Notes: generated by a model not told the origin, from the sequence alone. A stretch of 64,000 nucleotides of DNA from Phenylobacterium zucineum HLK1 (GCF_000017265.1 NC_011143.1:248001-312000); one strand, 5' to 3'; counted from the first letter of the stretch, positions 8,839 to 19,556 are shown. Program-made: numbers and translations.

Positions 8839-9899
8839 TCCGCCTTCTCCTGATCAGCCTGCTGCCCGCGGCCCTGGCTACGCCGGTCCTCGCTCAAGCC
8901 GCCGACCCGCACGCAGGACATCAGGCGGCCACACCCGCCCCGCCTGCGGCGCCGGCGGACCCGCACGCCGGCCACAGCACGCCCGCCCCTGCTGCGCCGG
9001 GCGATCCACATGCCGGCCACGCCATGCCGTCCACCGCGACGCCGCCGGCGGATCCTCACGCCGCGCATGGCGCGACACCGCCCTCGGCTGCGCCGGCCGA
9101 CCCGCATGCGGGCCACGCCATGCCTGCAACGTCCGGAAGGCCGTTGACCGCCGCCGAACAACCTGTGGGCTCCGCCCCGCCACCGCCGCCGCCGACCGAC
9201 AATGCCGCCGACCGCGTATTTGAGCGGGCTGCGATGGACCGCGCGCGCGGCATCATCCTAGAGGAACACGGCGGCGCGCGCGTGTCGAAGGTGATGGGCA
9301 ACATTCTCGAGGCTAAGTCGGACCCGAAGGGCGGTTATCGCTGGGATGTGGAAGCCTGGTACGGCGGCGACCTCAACCGCTTCGTCGTCAAGACGGAAGG
9401 CGACGGGGGCCGCGAGGACGGCGTCGAGGCTGCGGAGGTCCAGGCGCTCTACTCCCGGGCGGTGGCGCGGTACACGGATGTCCAGGTCGGCGTGCGGCAG
9501 GACTTCGAGCCGCGCGGCCGCACCTACGCCACGGTGGGCGTCGAGAGTCTGTTTCCGTATTGGTTCGAGGCGGAGGGGGCGCTGTTTCTGTCCGACAAGG
9601 GGGACCTCCTGGCCCGGATAGAGGGTACCTACGATCTGCGGCTGGCGCAGCGGCTGGTGCTGCAGCCGCAGGCGGAGCTCGGCCTGTCTGCACAGGATAT
9701 CCGGGAGACGGACACCGGCTCGGGCTTTACGCATCTCGAGTTCGGCCTGCGGCTGCGTTACGAAATCCGGCGGGAATTCGCCCCCTACATCGGCGTCGCC
9801 TACGAACGGAGCCTCGGCCGTACGGCCGACTTCGCCCGCGCCGCAGGCGAGGACGTTGAGAGCACCAGCTTCGTGGTGGGGCTCCGCGCATGGTTCTGA
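8835..9899 (+). CDS. copB: Copper-resistance outer-membrane protein CopB/PcoB
   Basis: This 354-residue protein starts at an ATG that overlaps the multicopper oxidase stop (ATGA). A signal peptide ends near residue 20 (VLAQA). A low-complexity Pro/Ala region follows with five DPHAGH-type or closely similar His repeats (residues about 24-105). The C-terminal part is the CopB beta-barrel domain (RVFERAAMDRARG onward, ending in an aromatic WF). CopB is an outer-membrane protein of the pco/cop system. The His repeats are probable metal ligands by inference. It normally acts with CopA, which is broken here, so its expression depends on what promoter remains. Confidence 0.9.
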   Translation: MIRLLLISLLPAALATPVLAQAADPHAGHQAATPAPPAAPADPHAGHSTPAPAAPGDPHAGHAMPSTATPPADPHAAHGATPPSAAPADPHAGHAMPATSGRPLTAAEQPVGSAPPPPPPTDNAADRVFERAAMDRARGIILEEHGGARVSKVMGNILEAKSDPKGGYRWDVEAWYGGDLNRFVVKTEGDGGREDGVEAAEVQALYSRAVARYTDVQVGVRQDFEPRGRTYATVGVESLFPYWFEAEGALFLSDKGDLLARIEGTYDLRLAQRLVLQPQAELGLSAQDIRETDTGSGFTHLEFGLRLRYEIRREFAPYIGVAYERSLGRTADFARAAGEDVESTSFVVGLRAWF

Positions 9900-9924
9900 C
9901 CCGCTAGCTGCCTTGCTGCCCTCC

Positions 9925-9944
9925 CGGCTCGCAAATTCGAGCCG
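9925..9944 (+). terminator. Hairpin after copB
   Basis: A perfect 7-bp stem CGGCTCG/CGAGCCG encloses a 6-base loop 26 bases after the copB stop. No U-run follows, so it is a modest candidate. Confidence 0.4.
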
Positions 9945-10127
9945 CAACCCCTTCGCGTTCGTAATCGCCTGAGGTAGCCCGAGCGTCAGATCTACCTTCA
10001 GCCCTGTGCCCGAACAGGAGAAAGGTCTCAACCGCTGCGCAGGGGCACGAGCGAACAAGATGCATCGCTCCCGCAGATCACCGATGAAAGGCGAACAGGG
10101 CATCGGGGTTTGTGATAGATTGCGGGC

Positions 10128-10439
10128 ATGCTGCGTCTGCGGATCATGGTGGGCGCAATCCTTGCGCTGGCGATCATCATCGCGCCGGCCTCTGCGAGCC
10201 GGGCCGCTGCCTGCGTCTGCGAGGAGCCGACGCCCTCCTGCCAATGCCACGCCCCAGAATGCCGCCTACTACCGACGCAGGGCTCAGCGTGCGCCTGCGC
10301 CGCCGCGGCTGCGCCGCTGCCGAACGTCGAAGACTGGCAAACTCCGACCAATGCCGGCCAAGCGTGGACGATCATCGCTCAGGAGCGGCTTGCGGGCCTT
10401 AATCCCGCACCGCCGCGTCGACCACCGAAACCCGTCTGA
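10128..10439 (+). CDS. Small Cys-rich secreted protein
   Basis: This is a 103-residue protein with a clear hydrophobic signal sequence (residues 5-25, ending ASA). A short segment then holds eight cysteines in CVC, CQC, C and CAC pairs, followed by a Pro-rich tail. I do not recognise the family. The paired cysteines and the neighbouring copper genes suggest periplasmic Cu(I) binding, which is inference. The codons are consistent with real coding sequence. The opposite-strand frame over the same bases looks like a shadow. Confidence 0.55.
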   Translation: MLRLRIMVGAILALAIIIAPASASRAAACVCEEPTPSCQCHAPECRLLPTQGSACACAAAAAPLPNVEDWQTPTNAGQAWTIIAQERLAGLNPAPPRRPPKPV

Positions 10440-10519
10440 TTGCGAGAATTGCAGCGGACTCTGTCCGCCGTGTCACGCGGCCGCCGCTCCGAAAATGGAC
10501 CGGCGCCCCATCAGACGAG

Positions 10520-10669
10520 ATGACTATGAAACACCTGTCGAAGATCTGCGCGGCTGCCCTCCTTAGCGTCAGCCTCGCCGCCTGCACGACCCAACAGGCC
10601 AATCCGGCCAGCGCAGGCAATCCCAAGTTCACCACCGGGATTTCGGCGCCCGAGCCCGTTCGGCGTTGA
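10520..10669 (+). CDS. Very small lipoprotein
   Basis: Two in-frame ATGs (10520 and 10526) open a frame of 47-49 residues. It has a basic N-terminus, a hydrophobic stretch and a lipobox LAAC, followed by about 28 polar residues. It is short but has all the parts of a lipoprotein precursor. Family and function are unknown. Confidence 0.5.
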   Translation: MTMKHLSKICAAALLSVSLAACTTQQANPASAGNPKFTTGISAPEPVRR

Positions 10670-10989
10670 TGCCGAGATGCACCAGGCGCTTGAGGGGTCG
10701 AGCGCCACGATGCGTATTTCTCGGCAAGCAGCACTCCCGCTCTCGCCCATTATCCCCCGCTGAGCGGTGAGGAAGGGCGGTCCGGATCGGATCGCCCTTC
10801 GGCTGCCCGAGATGTCGCCACAGATCGGAGGCGTGCTTTTGCACGGGCTCGAAAGCGCACTTACGACCGTGCGCAGGTACATCTGCGCGCGGTCGGTAGT
10901 CGGCTGCGTGGCTAGGCTCGTACTTGCGACTCATTCTCATTGCCATCTGCAGGGCCAGAGGTTAGGAACGCTTCGCATTTGCAATATGG
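10670..10989. other. Gap before the TonB receptor, no gene seen
   Basis: This is 320 bases between the small lipoprotein and the TonB-dependent receptor. Apart from the Fur-like box near its right end I see no supported gene. Several short overlapping frames on the reverse strand look like composition artefacts. Confidence 0.5.
10926..10947 (+). promoter_or_regulatory. Fur-like box upstream of TonB receptor
   Basis: Read on the reverse strand, this site contains GATGGCAATGAGAATGAGT, close to the Fur-box consensus around a central ATGAGAAT. It lies about 40-60 bases before the receptor start. Iron repression of the receptor is inferred. Confidence 0.5.
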
Positions 10990-13101
10990 ATGGGGAGCAT
11001 GAAGGGCCGACGCGCACATTATCTGGCCGCCGCCGCACCGCTGGTGCTCGTCCTTGCCGGAACGTCGGCCGGCGCAACGGACACGCTAACTTCACCGCAA
11101 GTCTCCTCACTAACGGTCGTGGCTCCGCAGGACGACGCCTACAAGGTCGAGCGCACGGGCACGGCCACCAGGACCGACACACCGCTGGCGAATGTTCCCC
11201 AATCGGTCACGATCATCACAGACGAAGCCATTCGGGATCAGTCGATGCGCAGCATCGCAGATGTGGTTCGCTACGTGCCTGGCGTCACGAGCGGGCAAGG
11301 TGAAGGCCACCGCGACGCCCCGACGCTCCGCGGCAACTCCACGACGGCTGACTTCTTCGTCGATGGTGTGCGCGACGACGTGCAGTACTTCCGAGACCTC
11401 TACAATGTCGAGCGGGTCGAGGTGCTGAAGGGCGCGAATGCGATGATCTTCGGCCGCGGCGGCGGCGGCGGGATCATCAACCGCGTGATGAAGAAGGCCA
11501 ACTGGGCGACGGAACGCCAAGCGGCGGTCGAACTCGGATCCTATAGTCTTCGCCGCTTCACCGCCGACGTCGGCCAACCGCTGGCCGGCGGCTTCTCGGG
11601 CCGGATCGTCGGGGTCCACGAAAACGCGGAGAGCTATCGCGACTTCGTCGAGGTTGAGCGCTGGGGCCTCAACCCCTCGATCGGCTGGCGCGACGACCGG
11701 CTGACCGTCGTCGCCTCCTACGAGCACTTCGAGGACGATCGGACCGTCGACCGCGGCATTCCATCGCAAGCGGGCCGACCGTCCGCCGCCCGGCGCAGCG
11801 CCTTCTTTGGCGACCCTGACCAGAGCTTCGCCGCGACGCGGGTGGACCTGCTGAACCTGGCGGTCGAATACCAGCTCACGCCGGACCTTGTGGTGCGCAA
11901 TCGCACGCTCTGGGGCGACTACGACAAGTTCTATCAGAACGTCTATCCGAGCGGCGCAGTCGGATCCAACGGTATGGTCAACCTTGCCGCATACAATAGC
12001 CGAAGCGACCGCGAAAACCTGTTCAATCAGACGGATCTCGTGCTGAAGGCCGACGTCGCGGGACTGAACCACACCCTGCTCATGGGCGCCGAGCTCGGGC
12101 GCCAGGTATCGGACAATGTTCGCCTGACCGGTTTCTTCAACAGCACCAGCCTGAACATGCCGGTGTCGCTGGCCAGCCCGACCCGAGGCGGCGTTCCGAT
12201 CGCCTACCGGCCCAACGGCTCTGATGCGAACAATCACGTCGTCGCCAACGCCGCAGCGCTCTACATGCAGGATCAGGTGGAGATCACGCCCGAGCTCCAG
12301 CTCGTGCTCGGGCTCCGCTACGACAGCTTCGATCTCGATTACCGCGACAACCGCAGCCCCGCCCGCTTCTCGCGCAAAGACAAGCTCTGGTCCCCGCGCT
12401 TCGGCCTCGTCTACAAGCCGGTCGGAGCGCTTTCGCTCTACGCCAGCTACAGCGTTTCCTATCTGCCGAGCTCAGGAGAGCAGTTCAGCTCTCTGACGGC
12501 CAGCACGGCTGGTTTCGAGCCCGAAGAGTTCAAGAACTACGAGGTCGGCTTGAAGTGGCAGCCGAGCCCGGTCGTGATTTTGACGGCCGCGCTCTACCAG
12601 CTCGACCGTACCAACACGACCTCGCCGGACCCGGCCAACCCAAACCGCCTCCTGCTGACGGGTGAGCAGCGCTCGCAGGGCTTCGAGGCCAGCATCACGG
12701 GTCAGGTCACCAGCCGCTGGCAGGTGCTCGGCGGCTACGCCTACCAGGAGGCGGAGATCACCCGGACGACAGCCGCCGCGCCGCGCGGACGCCAGGTTCC
12801 GCTCGTCCCCGAGCACTCCTTCTCGCTTTGGAATAAGGTCGAGTTGACGCCGATGTTCAGCGTCGGTCTGGGCGTCATCCACCAGACTGATGTCTACACC
12901 TCGATCAGCAACGCCGTGAAGCTGCCGAGCTTCACCCGCGCGGACGCTGCTCTGTTCGTGCGCCTACAGGAACGCCTCGAGGCCCAGCTCAACGTGGAGA
13001 ATGTCTTCGACAAGGACTATTTTCCGACCAGCCACGGCGACAACAACATCCTGCCGGGCGCGCCGCGTTCTGTTCGAGTGGGGCTGCGGACCAGTTTCTA
13101 G
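10990..13101 (+). CDS. TonB-dependent siderophore receptor
   Basis: This is a 703-residue outer-membrane receptor. A signal peptide ends near residue 30 (SAGA). A plug domain follows (TPLANVPQSVTIITDEAIRD and NVERVEVLKGANAMIFGRG), then a 22-strand barrel ending with VRVGLRTSF. The plug signature fits the FhuE/Fiu-type siderophore group. It imports a ferric siderophore, or possibly another metal chelate, using TonB energy. A second ATG at 10999 is possible, but its purine-rich site is too close. It is not obviously part of an operon and carries its own Fur-like box. Substrate cannot be deduced. Confidence 0.88.
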   Translation: MGSMKGRRAHYLAAAAPLVLVLAGTSAGATDTLTSPQVSSLTVVAPQDDAYKVERTGTATRTDTPLANVPQSVTIITDEAIRDQSMRSIADVVRYVPGVTSGQGEGHRDAPTLRGNSTTADFFVDGVRDDVQYFRDLYNVERVEVLKGANAMIFGRGGGGGIINRVMKKANWATERQAAVELGSYSLRRFTADVGQPLAGGFSGRIVGVHENAESYRDFVEVERWGLNPSIGWRDDRLTVVASYEHFEDDRTVDRGIPSQAGRPSAARRSAFFGDPDQSFAATRVDLLNLAVEYQLTPDLVVRNRTLWGDYDKFYQNVYPSGAVGSNGMVNLAAYNSRSDRENLFNQTDLVLKADVAGLNHTLLMGAELGRQVSDNVRLTGFFNSTSLNMPVSLASPTRGGVPIAYRPNGSDANNHVVANAAALYMQDQVEITPELQLVLGLRYDSFDLDYRDNRSPARFSRKDKLWSPRFGLVYKPVGALSLYASYSVSYLPSSGEQFSSLTASTAGFEPEEFKNYEVGLKWQPSPVVILTAALYQLDRTNTTSPDPANPNRLLLTGEQRSQGFEASITGQVTSRWQVLGGYAYQEAEITRTTAAAPRGRQVPLVPEHSFSLWNKVELTPMFSVGLGVIHQTDVYTSISNAVKLPSFTRADAALFVRLQERLEAQLNVENVFDKDYFPTSHGDNNILPGAPRSVRVGLRTSF

Positions 13102-13228
13102 CCTGCCAAGGGCGCTTCATCGCCGCCGGATCGGTCCCGCCGGCGCGGCCCACCTGACGAGGTGGAAAGCGGGGAGGCCGCTGGCCAAAGTCGAACGATC
13201 ACGCTGACCGGGCTGCCTCCCGCATGTC

Positions 13229-13621
13229 TTACTGCTTGCTGATGGCGGTGATCTCGCCGCCGCCATCCTTGAGGGTAAGGTCGAAGGCGACCTTGTCGCC
13301 GGCCTTGACGCTCTGAACCAGGGGAGGGGCGGCCTTGAAGGCCATGGTCATCGCCGGCCAGGCCGCCTCCGCGATCGGGCCATGGGCCACCGTGATCGTC
13401 CCGGCCATCGGATCGACCGCGGTCACCGTCCCGGCGCCTTTCGCAGTCTTCGCCGCCTCGGAAGAGGCCATGTTCATGCCGGCCATGTTGCCGTCCGCGG
13501 GCGCCGGCGCCGCCGCGGAGTTCCCGGACGGCGCCTCCGCGGTCGCATCGGACTTCTGCCCGCAGGCCGCCAGGGTCCCTGCGATCGCGAGCGCGCCGGC
13601 GGTCAGGTAGATGCGCTTCAT
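13229..13621 (-). CDS. cusF: CusF-type periplasmic copper-binding lipoprotein
   Basis: This is a 130-residue lipoprotein with lipobox LAAC (residue 20), a short Ala/Pro linker with NMAGMNMAS methionines, and a CusF OB-fold. The fold has the AWPAMTM motif that binds Cu(I)/Ag(I) through Trp and Met. The gene overlaps the cusA stop as ATGA and closes the cus operon. It hands copper to the CusCBA pump in the periplasm. A homologous domain is also fused to the C-terminus of CusB here. Confidence 0.92.
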   Translation of the reverse strand: MKRIYLTAGALAIAGTLAACGQKSDATAEAPSGNSAAAPAPADGNMAGMNMASSEAAKTAKGAGTVTAVDPMAGTITVAHGPIAEAAWPAMTMAFKAAPPLVQSVKAGDKVAFDLTLKDGGGEITAISKQ

Positions 13622-16600
13622 TGGGGATCTCCTTTGAGGATTGAAGTTCTGGAAGGGCGTCGACGCCGAAGCAGGAGGTATCCTGCCGGTACGACGAACA
13701 TAGACAGAAGCGGCGCCGTCAGCATGCCGCCGATCATCGGGGCCGCGATGCGGCTCATCACTTCCGAGCCCGCGCCGTGCCCGATGAGAATCGGGAAGAG
13801 GCCTGCCAAGATCACCGCAACAGTCATCGCCTTCGGCCGCACGCGGAGCAAAGCGCCCTCGCGGATCGCCGCCTCTACATCGGCGGCGTCCGGCCGCGGC
13901 CCTCGCTCGGCCAGCGCATGCTTAAGATAGATGAGCATGACGACCCCGAACTCCGCCGCCACGCCGGCCAGCGCGATGAAGCCGACGCCGGTGGCCACCG
14001 ATTGTTCGTAGCCGAGGAGGTAAAGGGTCCAGACGCCGCCGGTGAGGGCGAAAGGCAGGGTGAGCATGATCAACGCCGCCTCGTCGAAACGGCCGAAGGT
14101 CACGTAGAGCAACACGAAGATGATCGCCAGAGTGACCGGGACGACCAGCTTCAGCCGCTCCGCCGCGCGTTCGAGATATTCGAACTGGCCGGAGTAGGCG
14201 ATCGAGACGCCAGGCGGCGCCTTGACCTCCTTGGCGACCGCCTGCTGCAGGTCCTTGACCACGGAGTTGAGGTCACGGCCTCGCACGTCCACATAGATCC
14301 AGGTGGAGGGCCGGGCGTTTTCGGTCTTCAGCATCGGGGGTCCGTCGGCGACGCGGATGTCGGCGACGGCGCCCAGGGTGATCTGCTGTCCCGCTGGCGT
14401 CAGGACAGGCAGGCTCCGCAGGCCGTCCAGGCTGTCGCGCAGCTCGCGCGGGTAGCGCACGCTGATCGGGTAGCGCGCCACCCCCTCCACCGTCTCGCCG
14501 ATGGTCTCGCCGCCCACGGCCCCCGAGACGATCTCTTGGACGTCGGCGATGTTAAGGCCGAAGCGAGCCGCCGCTGAACGGTCGATCGACACGTCCACAT
14601 ATCGCCCTCCAGTGAGCCGCTCGGCCAGGGCCGAGCTGACCCCCGGCGTGCGGCGCGCCACCGCCTCCACCTGAGCGGCGACGCGGTCCAGCTGCGCAAG
14701 GTCGGGTCCGGAGACCTTGACGCCGATCGGGCTCTTGATGCCAGTCGCCAGCATGTCGATCCGGTTGCGGATCGGCGGGACCCAAACGTTGGCCAGGCCG
14801 GGGACCTGGACGGCCCGATCCAGCTCCTCCACCAGCTTCTCTGGCGTCATGCCGGGCCGCCACTCACCGCGCGGTTTGAATTGGATGGTGGTCTCGAACA
14901 TCTCCAGCGGCGCCGGATCGGTGGCGGTCTCGGCTCGGCCCGCCTTGCCGAACACGGTCTTCACCTCGGGCACCGTCTTGATCAAGCGGTCCGTCTGCTG
15001 CAGCAACTCCGAGGCCTTGGCCGCGGAGAGGCCGGGCAGGGCGGAGGGCATGTAGAGCAGGTCGCCCTCGTCCATCGGAGGGATGAACTCGCCGCCGAGG
15101 CGGCTCACCGGCCACGCAGTCGTGGCGAAGACCGCCAGCGCAATCAGCAACACCGTGCGCGGCCTGCGGAGCACCCAGTCGATGGCGGGCTGATAGGCGC
15201 GGGTCAGCCAGCGGTTCACGGGATTTTTCTCCTCGGGCGGGATGCGCCCGCGGATCAGGTATCCCATCAACACGGGGACCAAGGTCACCGAGAGGATCGC
15301 CGCGCCCGCCATGGCATAGCTCTTGGTGAAGGCGAGCGGGGCGAAGAGTCGCCCTTCCTGCGCCTGCAGGGCGAACACCGGCACGAACGACAGGGTGATG
15401 ATCACCAGGCTCAGGAACAGCGCGGGCCCCACTTCCGCCGCGGCCTCGGTGATCAAGCGCCACCGCTGCGCGGACGTGAGCGTCTCCTCCGGATGAGCGT
15501 GGGACCAGCCTTCCAGCCGTTTGTGGGCGTTCTCGATCATCACGATGGCGGCGTCCACCATGGCCCCGACGGCGATGGCGATACCGCCCAGGGACATGAT
15601 GTTGGCGTTCACCCCCTGCATCCGCATGACGATCAGGGCGAAGAGCACCCCGAGGGGAAGGGTGAGGATGGCGACCAGCGCGGAGCGGGCGTGCCAAAGG
15701 AACAGGCCGCAGACGATGGCGACCACGACGAACTCCTCGAGCAGCTTCTGGCTAAGATTGGCGATCGCCCGGTCGATCAGCTGCGAGCGGTCGTAGGTGG
15801 TCACCACCTCCACCCCTGGAGGCAAACTGCGCTTCAGCTCTTCGAGCTTGCCGCGCACGGCTTGGATGGTCTCGCGGGCGTTCTTGCCGGAACGCAGGAT
15901 CACCACGCCGCCGGCCACCTCGCCCTCACCGTTGAGCTCGGCCACGCCACGGCGCATCTCCGGCCCCAGCTGCACGAAAGCCACGTCGCCCAGCCGGACC
16001 GGCACGCCGCCGGCGGCGGTCCTCAGCGGAACGGCCTCGAAGTCCTCGAGCGTCTTCAGATATCCGCTGGCGCGGACCATGTACTCGGCCTCGCCGAGCT
16101 CGAGCACCGACCCGCCCGCCTCCTGATTGGCGCGCCGAAGAGCCTCCGTGACCTGCTGATGGGTGACCCCGTAGGCGGCGAGCTTCACCGGGTCGAGCAC
16201 CACCTGGTACTGCTTCACCATGCCGCCGATACTGGCCACCTCCGCGACCCCAGGAAGAGTCTTCAGCTCGTAACGCAGGAACCAGTCCTGCAGGCCGCGC
16301 AGCTGGGCGAGGTCGTGGCGGCCGCTGCGGTCGACGAGGGCGTACTCGAACACCCAACCCACGCCCGTGGCGTCCGGGCCGAGAGAGGACCTCGCCTGTT
16401 CAGGCAGGCGCGACTGGACCTGGTTGAGGTACTCCAGCACCCGCGAGCGGGCCCAGTAGAGGTCCGTCCCGTCCTCGAAGAGGACATAGACGAAGCTGTC
16501 GCCCAAGAAGGAGTAGCCGCGCACCGTCTTGGCCCCCGGCACCGAGAGCATGGTGGTGGTGAGCGGGTAGGTGACCTGGTTCTCGACGATCTGCGGGGCC

Positions 16601-16767
16601 TGGCCCGGATAGGACGTCCGGATCACCACCTGCACATCGGACAGGTCGGGAAGGGCGTCCACCGGCGTGGACCGCACCGCCCACAGGCCGGCGGCGAGCA
16701 GGGCCGCCGCCGCCAGCAGGACAAAGAAGCGGGCGCGCACGGATGCGCGAATGATGGCGGCGATCAT
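13618..16767 (-). CDS. cusA: CusA-type HME-RND copper/silver efflux pump
   Basis: This 1049-residue inner-membrane RND pump is of the heavy-metal efflux type. The N-terminal region shows TM1 and then porter-domain motifs ([27 protein letters not shown]). TM4 carries [19 protein letters not shown], and the C-terminal half has a [17 protein letters not shown] helix. It pumps Cu(I)/Ag(I) from periplasm or cytoplasm outward, driven by protons. It overlaps cusB by four bases and is followed by cusF in the same way. The neighbours and CusF favour copper/silver over zinc as substrate. Confidence 0.95.
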   Translation of the reverse strand: MIAAIIRASVRARFFVLLAAAALLAAGLWAVRSTPVDALPDLSDVQVVIRTSYPGQAPQIVENQVTYPLTTTMLSVPGAKTVRGYSFLGDSFVYVLFEDGTDLYWARSRVLEYLNQVQSRLPEQARSSLGPDATGVGWVFEYALVDRSGRHDLAQLRGLQDWFLRYELKTLPGVAEVASIGGMVKQYQVVLDPVKLAAYGVTHQQVTEALRRANQEAGGSVLELGEAEYMVRASGYLKTLEDFEAVPLRTAAGGVPVRLGDVAFVQLGPEMRRGVAELNGEGEVAGGVVILRSGKNARETIQAVRGKLEELKRSLPPGVEVVTTYDRSQLIDRAIANLSQKLLEEFVVVAIVCGLFLWHARSALVAILTLPLGVLFALIVMRMQGVNANIMSLGGIAIAVGAMVDAAIVMIENAHKRLEGWSHAHPEETLTSAQRWRLITEAAAEVGPALFLSLVIITLSFVPVFALQAQEGRLFAPLAFTKSYAMAGAAILSVTLVPVLMGYLIRGRIPPEEKNPVNRWLTRAYQPAIDWVLRRPRTVLLIALAVFATTAWPVSRLGGEFIPPMDEGDLLYMPSALPGLSAAKASELLQQTDRLIKTVPEVKTVFGKAGRAETATDPAPLEMFETTIQFKPRGEWRPGMTPEKLVEELDRAVQVPGLANVWVPPIRNRIDMLATGIKSPIGVKVSGPDLAQLDRVAAQVEAVARRTPGVSSALAERLTGGRYVDVSIDRSAAARFGLNIADVQEIVSGAVGGETIGETVEGVARYPISVRYPRELRDSLDGLRSLPVLTPAGQQITLGAVADIRVADGPPMLKTENARPSTWIYVDVRGRDLNSVVKDLQQAVAKEVKAPPGVSIAYSGQFEYLERAAERLKLVVPVTLAIIFVLLYVTFGRFDEAALIMLTLPFALTGGVWTLYLLGYEQSVATGVGFIALAGVAAEFGVVMLIYLKHALAERGPRPDAADVEAAIREGALLRVRPKAMTVAVILAGLFPILIGHGAGSEVMSRIAAPMIGGMLTAPLLSMFVVPAGYLLLRRRRPSRTSILKGDPQ

Positions 16768-18242
16768 TGCGCATCCGCCTTTCCGAGCTCTCGTACGACC
16801 GGGCCCCTCGGGGTCTCCTCGAACCCGAACGCTACGCGGTCGCCGACCCGCAGCCCTTGCGCAAGCTCAGGGCGCGCCAGCGGAAACTGCATCGTCATGG
16901 CCGGCCAGCCGGCGCTGGGTATGGCCGCGTGGGAGAGGGTCACGGCTTGCGGCGAGATCTGCTCCACGCGCCCGGTTGACCGGTGGAGGACGGGGGCGGC
17001 GTGAGCTTGCGCCGGAGCGGGCGCGGCGGGTCGCGGCTCGACGCCGGCCAGGCTCGCCTCGGAGTCGATCAGGAACTGACCGGAGGCCACCACCTTTTCC
17101 CCGACCGAGAGGCCGGCCAGGATCTCCGTCTTGCCGGCCCCTTCTCGGCCGGTGCGCACCTCGGCGGGCGTGAACCGCCCGCCGTCGCGGGCGACCATCA
17201 CCAAGGTGCGGCGCCCCGTGCGGATCAGCGCCTCGGTGGGCACGACCATCGCGGGGGTTTCGGGGCCGTCGAAGCGGACAGTCGCGAACATTCCCGGTCG
17301 CAGCCGTCCGCGTGGGTTGGGCAGTTCGATTCTCGCCGCAAGCGTCCGGCTCTCGCTCTGCGCCTCCGGCAGAATGGCGCTGACCCGCCCCCGGAAGGTC
17401 TCGCCGGGATAGGCCGCCAAAGTCGCCGAAACCAGCTGGCCCGGCCGCAGTTCGCTGGCCTCCGCCTCGGGCACCGCGGCGTTGAGCCACACTCGGGCGA
17501 GGCCGTTCACCTCCGCGAGGGTCTGGCCGGCCGTCACGCTCATGCCCTGGCGCACGCCCAGTGTCTTGATCGCTCCACCCGTCGGGGTGGTGATGGTGAT
17601 GACGTTGCGGACGCGGCCGGTGCGCTCGACGGTCGCGATGAGGCTTGGCGGCATTCCCAGAAGCTCCAGGCGCTGACGGGCCGCGCGAACCAGGACCGGG
17701 TCGCCCGCACGCTGCACCGCCAGGAACTCGCCCTGGGCGCCGGCCCACTCCGGGACCAGGAGGTCGGCAAGCGGAGCGCCGGCGGCGACCACGTCGCCCG
17801 GCGCCCGCGCGTACACGCGCTGCACGAAGCCGGCGGCCCGCGCCTGGACTATGGTGATGTCGCGCTCGCTGAAGCCGATCAGCCCGGTCGTAGTGAGGAC
17901 GCCGGGTATGCTTGCCCGCTCCACCGTCGCCAGACGGACGCCGAGGGCCTGCGCCCGCGAAGGGTCGATGCTCACGCCTGCGGCGGCGTCCGCGCCAGCT
18001 TCGTCCGCGTACTTGGGAATCAGTTCCATGCCCATGGAGGACTTGCCTGGGCCAGGGTATCGCTCCCCCGGCAGCATCGGGTCGTACCAGTAGAGGATCT
18101 TGCGGCCGCTCTCCGCCTGGGCCGGTTGGGACGCGGGCGCTTGCAGGCGGGCGAGGCCGAACCCCGCGGCGCCGCCGGCGAGCGCGATGGCGCCGGCGAT
18201 CAGGCCGAGGCGGGTATTGCGGGAGAGATTGAAGGCGCTCAT
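16764..18242 (-). CDS. cusB: CusB membrane-fusion protein with fused CusF domain
   Basis: This 492-residue periplasmic adaptor begins with a membrane anchor. A short heavy-metal-binding motif follows near residue 50 ([26 protein letters not shown]), then the hairpin, lipoyl and beta-barrel domains. The last 70 residues form a CusF-like OB domain with [12 protein letters not shown] fused chaperone domain could deliver copper straight to the pump. It overlaps cusC and cusA in ATGA-type junctions. The function as adaptor between CusA and CusC is secure. Confidence 0.94.
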   Translation of the reverse strand: MSAFNLSRNTRLGLIAGAIALAGGAAGFGLARLQAPASQPAQAESGRKILYWYDPMLPGERYPGPGKSSMGMELIPKYADEAGADAAAGVSIDPSRAQALGVRLATVERASIPGVLTTTGLIGFSERDITIVQARAAGFVQRVYARAPGDVVAAGAPLADLLVPEWAGAQGEFLAVQRAGDPVLVRAARQRLELLGMPPSLIATVERTGRVRNVITITTPTGGAIKTLGVRQGMSVTAGQTLAEVNGLARVWLNAAVPEAEASELRPGQLVSATLAAYPGETFRGRVSAILPEAQSESRTLAARIELPNPRGRLRPGMFATVRFDGPETPAMVVPTEALIRTGRRTLVMVARDGGRFTPAEVRTGREGAGKTEILAGLSVGEKVVASGQFLIDSEASLAGVEPRPAAPAPAQAHAAPVLHRSTGRVEQISPQAVTLSHAAIPSAGWPAMTMQFPLARPELAQGLRVGDRVAFGFEETPRGPVVRELGKADAQ

Positions 18243-19477
18243 GGGGCAGGGGTCCCGTAGGTGAGGGCAAGGCGGGCGGCGACGCGCGCCAGCTCCGCTT
18301 CGCGGGCGATCTCGTCGAGCTTGGCGTCGGCGAGGCTGTCGAAGGCCATCAGCACCTCGGCGAGGCCGGTGGAGCCGGCCGCGTAGCTGGCGACCTCCAG
18401 GTCGGCGCGTTTGCGCGCCAGCGGGAGCAGGGCCTCGCGCGCACGGCCGAGCCGCTCGCGGCGGGCGTCATAGTCGGCGAGCTCCGACTTCAGCCGAGCC
18501 TCCAGCTCAAGCCGCGCGGCCTCAGTCTGGGCGCGGGCGGCCGCCAGGTCGGAGACGCGTCCGGCGACGACCGGGTCCTGCCGCCGCTTGGCGAACAGGG
18601 GCAAGCTGACCGTGACGCCAACGGAGACCATGTCGCCGAACGCCGGGTCGCGGCGCTGGTAAGCAGCTTCGACGGCCCAGTCGGGACGCTTGTCCGCCCT
18701 GGCGGCGGCCAGCTCCGCCTCGGCGCGGACACGCTCGGCGGCCGCTTCGCGCAAGGCCGGGTGCCGCTCCATCCCCGCAGCCAGAGCCGCGCCGTCGATG
18801 GCGAACGCCGGCGGCGGGCCCTCCGCCTCGGCCGCCGGATCGCCCACCCACCGCGCAAGCTCGGCCCGCGCGCGGGCTTCGGCGGCGCGAAGCTCGCTCC
18901 GCTGATCGGCCAGTTCGGCTCGCCACTGGTCGGCCTCCACAGTTTCGCCCGGCCGGGCGGAGCCGGCGGCCAGGCGGGCGGGAAGGGTCTTCCAGAGCGG
19001 CTCGAGCGAGGCTTCGACATCGGCAAGCGCGCTCAGCCGCCGGCGAGCATAGTGGAGGTCCAGCCAGGCCAAGGCTGCGCCGAGGCGGGCCTCGAGCGCC
19101 TCCTGGTCCCGCGACGCCTGGGCCGCACCAACCCCCGCCTGCGCAACCGCGCTGCGGGCCTGCCGCTTTGCCCGGTTTGGAAGTTCCTGCATCACGCCGA
19201 CCCGCGCCATGGTCATCTCGTCGGCGTTCATGCGGCCGGCCATCGGGCCGCTGACGGGGGCGTTCTCGAGGCCGAAGCTAAGGCGGGGGTCGGGCAGCTG
19301 GCCGGCCGCCGGCGCGGCCGCCAGCGCGCCGCGTACCCGTAGGTTCGCGGCCTGAACGGCCGGGGCGGACTGGTCGGCCCGGGCGACGGCTTCGTCGAAG
19401 GTGAGCGGCCCGGCATGGGCCGAGGCCGCGGCCGCCCCGCCGATGATCAGCGGGCACAGCCACTTGAGGGGAGGCAT
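18239..19477 (-). CDS. cusC: CusC/CzcC-type outer-membrane efflux protein
   Basis: This is a 412-residue TolC-fold protein with an N-terminal signal peptide (residues 1-22, ending HAG). Two outer-membrane-efflux repeats follow, rich in long Ala/Glu/Arg coiled helices. The ATG at 19477 follows AGGAG at 8 bases. It forms the outer-membrane channel of the CusCBA pump. No second cysteine-based lipid anchor is evident. Confidence 0.92.
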   Translation of the reverse strand: MPPLKWLCPLIIGGAAAASAHAGPLTFDEAVARADQSAPAVQAANLRVRGALAAAPAAGQLPDPRLSFGLENAPVSGPMAGRMNADEMTMARVGVMQELPNRAKRQARSAVAQAGVGAAQASRDQEALEARLGAALAWLDLHYARRRLSALADVEASLEPLWKTLPARLAAGSARPGETVEADQWRAELADQRSELRAAEARARAELARWVGDPAAEAEGPPPAFAIDGAALAAGMERHPALREAAAERVRAEAELAAARADKRPDWAVEAAYQRRDPAFGDMVSVGVTVSLPLFAKRRQDPVVAGRVSDLAAARAQTEAARLELEARLKSELADYDARRERLGRAREALLPLARKRADLEVASYAAGSTGLAEVLMAFDSLADAKLDEIAREAELARVAARLALTYGTPAP

Positions 19478-19556
19478 GTCCAGGACTCCTGGGATAGTGA
19501 CACCGGGCGCCGCAGGGCGCGCCCGAACTCAGCCGGTGTCGATCAGCCGGCGCGGA

